Translations under genes and position numbers: made by a program
The notes under the pieces: generated by a model
The model's input: only the letters and a program-made list of their open reading frames with translations
Database searches by the model: none
Told to the model about the DNA's origin: nothing
Part shown: positions 58,706 through 64,000 of the stretch, piece after piece
How positions within the stretch are numbered: the stretch's first letter is position 1
How the letters are laid out: the number at the start of each line of letters is the position of its first letter
Source of the DNA: Corythucha ciliata
Taxonomy: Eukaryota; Arthropoda; Insecta; Hemiptera; Tingidae
Direction of reading: 5' to 3'
NCBI GenBank assembly: GCA_038030265.1
Contig: CM075943.1
Span: 13,020,001-13,084,000 of the forward strand
DNA: 64,000 nt

Positions 58706-59345
58706 TTTTGCAGGTGAACGCCCACTGCAGCTGACGTGGTGGTGATGCTGGGCAGACAGAGGTTCGACATCGGCCTCATACAGGAGCCGTATGTATACAA
58801 CGGGAGGGTGAGGGGGTTAAATAACGGTAATTATGAGTTATTTTATGCAGGTGGAGAGGGAGTGCCTAGGGCATGCGTGTTAGTTGCGGTAGACCTCAAG
58901 CCGAAGCCGCTAAGAGCATACGAGACCAAGGACTTAGTCTCGGTGGCCGAATGTGGGACGTTGCCAGGTAGGAGGGAAGAAGAATGTCGTGTTGGCCTCT
59001 TGGTATAGAGGGGTGGTGAGTGGGGGGATCCCAGAAAGCCTGGAGCGGCTGAGGGATTATTGTAGCGCAACGGGTAGCCTTTTGGTTGTGGGAGCTGATG
59101 CTAATGCTCACCACCTAGCGTGGGGTTCCTCTAATACTAATCGGCCTGGAGAGGAACTGATGGAAGATCTGGTAAGATTGGGTATGGTCGTGGAAAATGT
59201 AGGGGGGAGCCTACATTCGTAGTCCGAAATAGACAAGAGGTATATTGGACATAACCCTCAGTCTAGGTACAACCGGCAGATGGATCTCGGGGTGGAGGGT
59301 GGGAGACAGAGTAATAACTTCTGATCACACTAGAATACCAGCGGG
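58706..59345 (+). pseudogene. LINE endonuclease domain, frameshifted
   Basis: The start reads VLQVNAHCS, then after a shift DVVVMLGRQRFDIGLIQEPY with the catalytic glutamate in QEPY. A second shift near 58,965 leads to NVVLASWYR and VVGADANAHHLAWGSS with the D-x-N and H residues. A third leads to ITSDHTRI, the final SDH motif, at about 59,317. All hallmark residues of the AP-like endonuclease are present, but at least three frame changes break the domain. Confidence 0.85.
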
Positions 59346-60414
59346 CGAGAAAAGACTACAAAGAGTCCATCCGGAGAGCGAGAAGAAAAGTGTGGACAAC
59401 GTTCTGCGAAGAAATCGAAGGGGCGAGTGATACAGCTCGGCTTAGTCGAATCATCAGGGATGAAAGACGGGACAGGGGAAGTATTAACGGCGAATAATGA
59501 AATATTGGAGCAAATGTTTAGCGTGCATTTTCCAGGGTGTCGAGATGAGGCCGTGGTCCCCTGTAGACACGGCCCCCTGGACTGCGAAACGGTCAGCCGG
59601 TGCCACGACGTAATCAGTAAGCAACGGTTCGACTGGGCACTGAAATCCATGGGGTCCTACAAAGCGGCGGGATGCGACGGAATCGTCCCCGGCCTCCTCC
59701 AGAGAGCGCGCGGGCGGGCCCAGGCACGAATAAGGGAGCTGTTTGTGAGAAGTCTGGCTTCAGGACAGGTACCGACGGCGTGGAAACGGGTGAGAGTAAT
59801 TTTCATACCTAAAGGTGGCGGGAAGCACGATAAAGCGGAAAATTTTAGACCCATAAGTCCTAAGTTCGGTTATGATGAGATTGATGAAGAAAATATTGGA
59901 CGTATACATTAGGGAGCGTGTAGAGAGAATAAAGGCTGGAGGAGACGATGGCCCAAAAGGAGAATGCTTTGGCACTATTCTTAGACATCGAGGGGGCTTT
60001 CAATCAAGTATCGTTTGGGAGCATAATGGAGGCTTTGGAACCCTTTTGGGTAGAGCCAGTGTTGAGAAAATAGGATAGGGCATGGATTGAGACACAGGTG
60101 GGTCTCAGCGGAACTAGGGGGGGGGGGGAGAGTGTTGAGAGGAGAGCCAGGGGAACTCCCCAAGGCTCAAGCCTCTCCCCACTTCTCTGGATAATGGTAG
60201 TGGATGGATTAATTAGGTTACTGTAAAGCGAAGGCTTTTACACCCATCTCTTTGCTGACGATGGGGTGATAGTCATTAGAGGGAAAGACCTATCGACTCT
60301 TTGCGCCCTGATGAGGCAAGCGATTGGGTTGGTGAACGGATGGTGTGAGTCTAGAGGCTTAGACCCGGAAAAGATGAAGCTGGTACTTTTTACCAGGAAA
60401 AGGGCTATGCGAGG
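59345..60414 (+). pseudogene. LINE RT, 5' part up to the SINE
   Basis: Frame 59,427-59,912 holds ALKSMGSYKAAGCDGIVPGL, KRVRVIFIPKGGGKHD and ENFRPIS. After further shifts come ALFLDIEGAFNQVSFG (first catalytic aspartate), RARGTPQGSSLSPLLW at about 60,147 and YTHLFADDGVIV (FADD box) at about 60,240. The thumb region continues to TRKRAMRG, where the SINE interrupts it. Catalytic residues persist, but shifts near 59,855, 60,065 and 60,225 make it non-functional. Confidence 0.88.
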
Positions 60415-60707
60415 TTTTTTTTTTTGTCGGGGGCGCCGGGCTTTGAACCCGGCAGGCGCCTAAGCCTCCATTGGGCTTCTACGCCATACCCAGATCTAAC
60501 TGTGCAATTCACACCCGTACTACGCGGGCGTTTCGGTCGGTGCGCGGTTTGTTGAACGCACACCGCCGGGAACGCCCACACGAAGCCGAGTGTGCCGTGT
60601 CACAGCTCGCCGCAGCGTTATAGTGTAATGGGCAATGGCTGGATTCGAACCCAGGCCCGCTGAGTTGCGAAGCGAGCATTGTATCCATTAAACCATCGAG
60701 GCGCGCT
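60415..60707 (-). mobile_element. tRNA-derived SINE with two tRNA-like parts
   Basis: Direct repeats GCTATGCGAGG (60,404-60,414) and GCTATGCGGGG (60,708-60,718), 10 of 11 identical, flank the element. On the minus strand it begins with a tRNA-Arg(TCG)-like head and ends in A11 (T11 at 60,415-60,425). Next to the tail is a second tRNA-like T-arm (GCCGGGTTCAAAGCCCGGC). It has no coding capacity. It presumably depends on a LINE for reverse transcription. Confidence 0.85.
60630..60705 (-). tRNA. tRNA-Arg-like SINE head (degenerate)
   Basis: Read on the minus strand, GCGCCTCGATGGTTTAATGG carries the A-box region, GCTTCGCA contains a TCG anticodon in loop position, and GGGTTCGAATCC is a B box. The anticodon and acceptor stems do not pair well, so this is a SINE promoter and not a working tRNA gene. 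Confidence 0.6.
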
Positions 60708-60718
60708 GCTATGCGGGG

Positions 60719-60871
60719 GTTAGAACCCATATGTGACACGGGGGAAGTAATCGTTTTAGCTCCTGAAGTAAAATACTTGGGAGTATGGTTGGACCGTCGG
60801 CTAACGTGGTCCGCCCACATCAGGGAAATGCAACGCAAGGCTGTAAACGCCTTTCATGAAACGAGAAGAAT
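60719..60871 (+). pseudogene. LINE RT, middle fragment between two insertions
   Basis: The fragment reads LEPICDTGEVIVLAPEVKYL, GVWLDRRLTWSAHIREMQRK and NAFHETRRI. The YLGVWLD…LTWSAHI stretch is the usual post-catalytic RT/thumb region of I/R1-type LINEs. It is in frame with the sequence before the SINE and, across the hAT-like insertion, with the sequence after 62,490. Confidence 0.88.
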
Positions 60872-60879
60872 AATGGGGA

Positions 60880-62482
60880 CAGTGGCGTAGGTAGGAATTT
60901 GTCCTGGGGGGGGGGGGGATCAGATTGAAATCTTCTAATGGTGAGGGGGGGGGTAATTTCACATTTTAATCATTATTCCACCCATCCAGCACACTCTTGA
61001 ATATGGACATCTTGCTGGCCTCATCATAGTCTCAATCTCTCAGCTAGGGGTGATTTTTGGACTCCACCCGCAAATTAGCGCTTTTTTGGCCGAGTGTATC
61101 GTTCTTATCAGTTTCAGCCAGCGGTTTTGCCCCACCCCTCCCATTGCCATGAATTTGCGCATTTTTTCAACTTTAGGAGCAATGTATCATTTTATCCAGT
61201 GAGCAATGTTCCGATGTTTCTTAACTATCCACAAGTTTTAGCGTTTTCCTCAATTTTAGCAGCATATTACAGATTTTTTAAAATTTTTTTACCAGGGGAT
61301 TAGCACTTTTTCTCAGTTTTAGCTGGAAATTAACGTTTTTCTTAAGTGTTTTCCACAATATTCGCTGCAAAATAGGGGCAATTTTCACTAATTAGGAGTT
61401 TTTTGGTTCACCATACGCAATGCATGTGCGATTTTTCTCAGTTCACTCGCGAATTAGCGGTTTCTTCGCCTATTACCATAAATTGCCGTTTTGTTTTCAA
61501 TTTCAGCCTGAAAAGTTGCCTTCGCGCAATTTTAACCGTAAATTGGCGATTTTTTCCATTTTTATCCTCAAATTATCAATTTTTTTCAATTTTTAGGCTT
61601 AAAATTAACATTTTTCTTAATTTTGACCAGGCTGATTTTTTTATTTTCTAAACATTACCCGCAAATTAGCGGGTTTTCACGTTTTACCACCGCATTAGAA
61701 ATTTCTTATAACTTTCATGGGTATAGATTATTCCTTCTTTCCAGTTCTAGTCGTGAATTAGCGTATACATACTACATACCATTATACATAACATTATACT
61801 ATAGCCATTCATGAATTTGCCATTTTTCTGAATTTTACCCCAAAAAATGCCTTCAGAAGGTGCGAATTTAAATTATAAATGTAAATTTTTTTTTTAACCA
61901 AAAAATGTTCATCTTCCATCCACTTCTGTCAAAAAATCATCATTTTTAAATTATAAATTTCACGACACTTAATCCGAGAATTAGTGACGTTTCACAATTT
62001 TAGCCGCGAATTTTCGCTTTTTCTAAATTTTAGCAGCGTGGTAGCGTTCCCAACCCGTGCATTACCTACCGGGTTTTGTCAATTTTTGCCAAGAATTGGC
62101 GTTTGGCTCAATTTAACCTGCAAATTGGCAATTTTTTCCAATTTCAACTGAGAATTAGCACTTTTTCCCAATTTGAACTGAAAATTAACGTTTTTCTTAA
62201 TTTTAGCTGCGCTAATTGGTGATTTTTTCAATTTTAGCCGCGAATTAGTGATTTTTGTCCATTAATTCTAACCTGAAAGCGTCTTTTATTTGTCAATATT
62301 GTAGCGTGTTTCCTCAACTTTAACCGCGGGGTTTACCCAAGTACAACACTTTTGCGTTGGTTTCCACAATTTATTGTAGATTGGCCTCATTGTGAAACGC
62401 TCATTTTTGTGGAGATTTTATGGGACTCTCTGGGGGATTTGGGGGGATCTATCCCCCATATCCCCCCGTACCTACGCCCCTG
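60880..62482 (+). mobile_element. hAT-like non-autonomous element filled with A-family repeats (1,603 bp)
   Basis: Perfect 8-bp duplications AATGGGGA (60,872-60,879 and 62,483-62,490) flank inverted ends CAGTGGCGTAGGTA and CAGGGGCGTAGGTA (13 of 14 equal). G-rich subterminal runs follow at each end. The interior from about 61,060 to 62,400 is a forward A-family array. No transposase is encoded. Removal with one duplication rejoins the LINE codons exactly (…ETRRIMG MTWGLTP…). Confidence 0.95.
61060..62400 (+). repeat. A-family array (interior of the hAT-like element)
   Basis: Units such as TTTTAGCCGCGAATTAGTGA and TTTTCTCAGTTTTAGC at about 30 nt fill the element. Short frames (69-82 aa) are repeat products. 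Confidence 0.9.
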
Positions 62483-62483
62483 A

Positions 62484-63036
62484 ATGGGGATGACGTGGGG
62501 ATTGACCCCGGGAACGACTCATTGGTTTTATACAGGTGTAATAAGGCCAAGGATCTTATATGGGGCTGTAGTATGGTGGAAGGCAGGCAGTAACGCCTCG
62601 AATGCAAGTAAGCTGGACAGGATTCAGAGACAGGCTTGTCTAGCAGTGCTAGGAGCGTTTGGAACGACGCCAACTAGGCTGATGGAAGTATTACTGGGGC
62701 TAAGATCCTTGAGCCTGGAGGTCAAGGCGCGGGCCATGGAGGCAGCCTACAGGATGGACTGTTTGGGGGGACAGAGATCAAACAGGGAGGGGGGAAGAAC
62801 AGGAGAAATTCAGAAATTCATGTATGGGGTCGCCCCCAAGACCAAGATGAGATCAGATCAGGTAGCACAGTTCGCGGATTTCGAGATATCAATCCCCATT
62901 AAGCGGAGTTTAGGGTATGGAAGGGGGAAAAATCCCGACGCGAAAGACCATACGGTTCTGAAGTGTTACATGGATGGTTCAAGACTGGGGAATGAGGGGG
63001 GGGCGATCGGGGCGGCATTTACGCGCCCGACCTGAT
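62484..63036 (+). pseudogene. LINE C-terminal RT region and start of RNase H
   Basis: An uninterrupted frame of 183 codons reads GVIRPRILYGAVVWWKAGSN and KLDRIQRQACLAVLGAFGTT, the conserved segment between RT and RNase H in this group. It then has KCYMDGSRLGNEGGAIGAAF, where the aspartate of MDGS is the first RNase H metal ligand. A frameshift in a G run near 63,000-63,035 ends it. Confidence 0.9.
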
Positions 63037-63597
63037 GGTTGAGGAGAGTATCACGCTTGGAACACAAGCGACTGTGTTCCAGGCAGAAGTTATGGCGATT
63101 GAGGCGTGTGCGTTTGAATTGGAAAAGAGGGGGGGACAACGGACAGGCGAATAACGATATACTCCGACAGCCGAGCTGCCCTCGGTGCTATAACCAGGCC
63201 GGTAGTAAAATCCGGGGTGGTAGCGAGCTGCAGGAGAAGTATCAGAGAATTACAGGAAAAGGGGAACGAAGTGATCTTAGGCTGGGTGCCGGGACACGTG
63301 GGAGTAGCGGGCAACGGGAAGGCAGATGAGTTGGCGAAAAAGGGGGCCTTGACCCAATACGTGGGACCGGAACCCGTTCTGGGGGTGGCAAAAGAGTCCG
63401 GCTTGGGAGAGATCAGAGGATGGGCAGTAGGCTGCGCTCAGGCTATATGGGAACAGGAAACAAGAGAGTGCATCAAGGGGACGGATAGGAAAACAATGAA
63501 ATGGCTGCTCAGTTTAGGGCGGAGTCAGACTAGGAGGGTAGTGGGGTACTTCATGGGACATTATGCTGTCCCATGTCAGACTGTACTACCATAGTCT
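63037..63597 (+). pseudogene. LINE RNase H domain, frameshifted
   Basis: Across two frames the domain shows TVFQAEVMAIEACAFEL (glutamate), TIYSDSRAALGAITR (aspartate) and LGWVPGHVGVAGNGKADELA (histidine and final aspartate), so the D-E-D-D set is complete. The tail reads MKWLLSLGRSQTRRVVGYFM. The domain fails only by frameshifts near 63,035 and 63,140. It ends at the boundary of the inserted tRNA-bearing element. Confidence 0.88.
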
Positions 63598-63598
63598 A

Positions 63599-63828
63599 AA
63601 CTGTGAATTGGAGGGAGTGGGGAGGCTGAAAATGAAGAAATTAATCTTGAAATTAATTGGTGAGTTGGTTAGAGCACCTGCCGCGAAACCAGGAGGTCGT
63701 GGGTTCGAAGCCCACCCGGGGAGCAATTTTTTCTCGGAACTCAAAACAAGTAAAAAATGTAAAGTATTTAATTTCAAGATTAATTTCTTTATTTGCAGCC
63801 TCCCCAGTGCTCCCTCGAGTTCACAGTT
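63599..63828 (+). mobile_element. Inverted-repeat element carrying a second tRNA-like sequence
   Basis: The left end AACTGTGAATTGGAGGGAG and the right end (reverse complement AACTGTGAACTCGAGGGAG) start about 60-bp inverted repeats, which also share GGGGAGGCTG and AAGAAATTAATCTTGAAATT. The central part is tRNA-like and followed by GGGGAGCAATTTTTTCTCGG, nearly the same 3' flank as in the 21.5-kb element. The ends themselves are unrelated to that element. No clear target-site duplication was seen. Confidence 0.85.
63654..63724 (+). tRNA. tRNA-like sequence, degenerate
   Basis: An A-box-like AGTTGGTTAGAGCACC, an anticodon arm (CCTGC CGCGAAA CCAGG, one mismatch, position 33 not T) and a good T-arm (GTGGG TTCGAAG CCCAC) are visible. 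The 5' sequence lacks an acceptor strand that pairs with the 3' CGGGGAG. TTTTTT follows closely. It is not a functional tRNA gene and its identity cannot be assigned safely. Confidence 0.6.
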
Positions 63829-63929
63829 GTGAATAGAGTAGAACTGTGAGGGGGAAGTAATCCCATAATTGTACGTAGAAAGGGTCTTCTAAATTCAATT
63901 AATTCACTAATTGTCGAACGCATAAAGAA

Positions 63930-64000
63930 AAATAAACTAACGCACATATGAAATTAAGGAAAATCGCTAATGAAAAGCTAAAATGGAGAAAAATTAGTAA
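63930..64000 (-). repeat. A-family array, start of a block running off the window
   Basis: Reverse A units (AAATTAAGGAAAATCGCTAA, AAAAGCTAAAATGGAG) begin near 63,945 and continue past the end. Confidence 0.75.

Larger units (their letters stand above)
58706..63597 (+). mobile_element. I/R1-group LINE (EN-RT-RNase H), decayed and nested
   Basis: A single LINE copy runs 5' to 3' with an apurinic-like endonuclease, RT and RNase H in order. This set is typical of I/R1-group elements. At least six frameshifts or stops separate the frames. It is broken by a tRNA-derived SINE (60,415-60,707) and a 1.6-kb hAT-like element (60,880-62,482). It runs into a tRNA-bearing inverted-repeat element (63,599). 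Removing each of the first two inserts and one duplication restores the local frame. Neither a poly(A) tail nor the 5' UTR is clear. Confidence 0.88.

Overview
The window is eukaryotic nuclear DNA, most likely from an arthropod (crustacean or chelicerate-like); no species can be assigned. The pointers are non-LTR retrotransposons with endonuclease, reverse transcriptase (RT) and RNase H, DNA-transposon ends with target-site duplications, tRNA-derived elements, long homopolymers and one intron-bounded exon. There is no operon structure. Almost all long open frames are accidents of repeat DNA.

Only one host coding segment is supported. It lies on the minus strand at 44,444-44,280 and encodes a signal peptide plus the start of a furin/PC1-type proprotein convertase prodomain, between a splice acceptor and a GTGAGT donor. 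Sequence at lower coordinates is therefore probably intron 1 of that gene, and 5' non-coding exons and the promoter lie at higher coordinates. The less repetitive islands at about 4.6-7.2, 14.8-17.3, 23.1-25.3, 31.9-34.7, 37.2-38.3, 43.3-46.1, 51.3-53.7 and 55.4-58.6 kb show no other exon that I can defend.

The rest is repeat arrays in dispersed blocks. I name the families for this window. A has ~30-nt units around 'TTTTCTCAATTTTAGCCGCG'. B has ~30-nt units 'GAAACTTGCAATTTCACTGA'. C has ~30-nt units 'CAAATTTCGTGGTTTTGGCT'. D has ~30-nt units 'AAACTGACGATTCGCGCC'. E has 20-nt units 'AAATTGTCAATTTTATGAGG'. F has ~20-nt units 'CCTGGAAACTGACAAAGTGG'. G is a 17-19-nt minisatellite 'CCACAGCAAAGGTCCAA'. 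A '-' after a letter means the reverse complement lies on the plus strand.

Layout: 0.06 kb hAT-like end; 0.5-4.6 kb G, A, B, A; 7.5-8.9 kb Jockey-like LINE fragment; 9.3 kb MITE; 9.5-12.2 kb B in both orientations; 12.74-14.78 kb hAT-like element filled with C; 17.3-20 kb B, A-, C, B; 20.58-22.48 and 26.43-28.39 kb arms of a ~1.9-kb inverted duplication (C-rich hAT-like copies); 28.6-31.8 kb B, F, D, A, C; 34.7-37.2 kb G, D, A-; 38.3-40.6 kb A facing A-; 40.9-43.3 kb E; 44.4 kb convertase exon; 46.1-51.3 kb D, poly(A), A-, D; 54.0-55.4 kb A-, G-; 58.7-63.6 kb I/R1-like LINE broken by three nested insertions.

The most notable pattern is that the ~30-nt arrays occur inside non-autonomous DNA transposons. 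A 1,603-bp element filled with A units sits between perfect 8-bp target-site duplications inside a LINE, and removing it restores the LINE frame. A second family, with TAGGGTGAC-type ends, is filled with C units in three copies. Two further small inverted-repeat elements each carry a tRNA-like sequence at their centre and share the same 3' flank.
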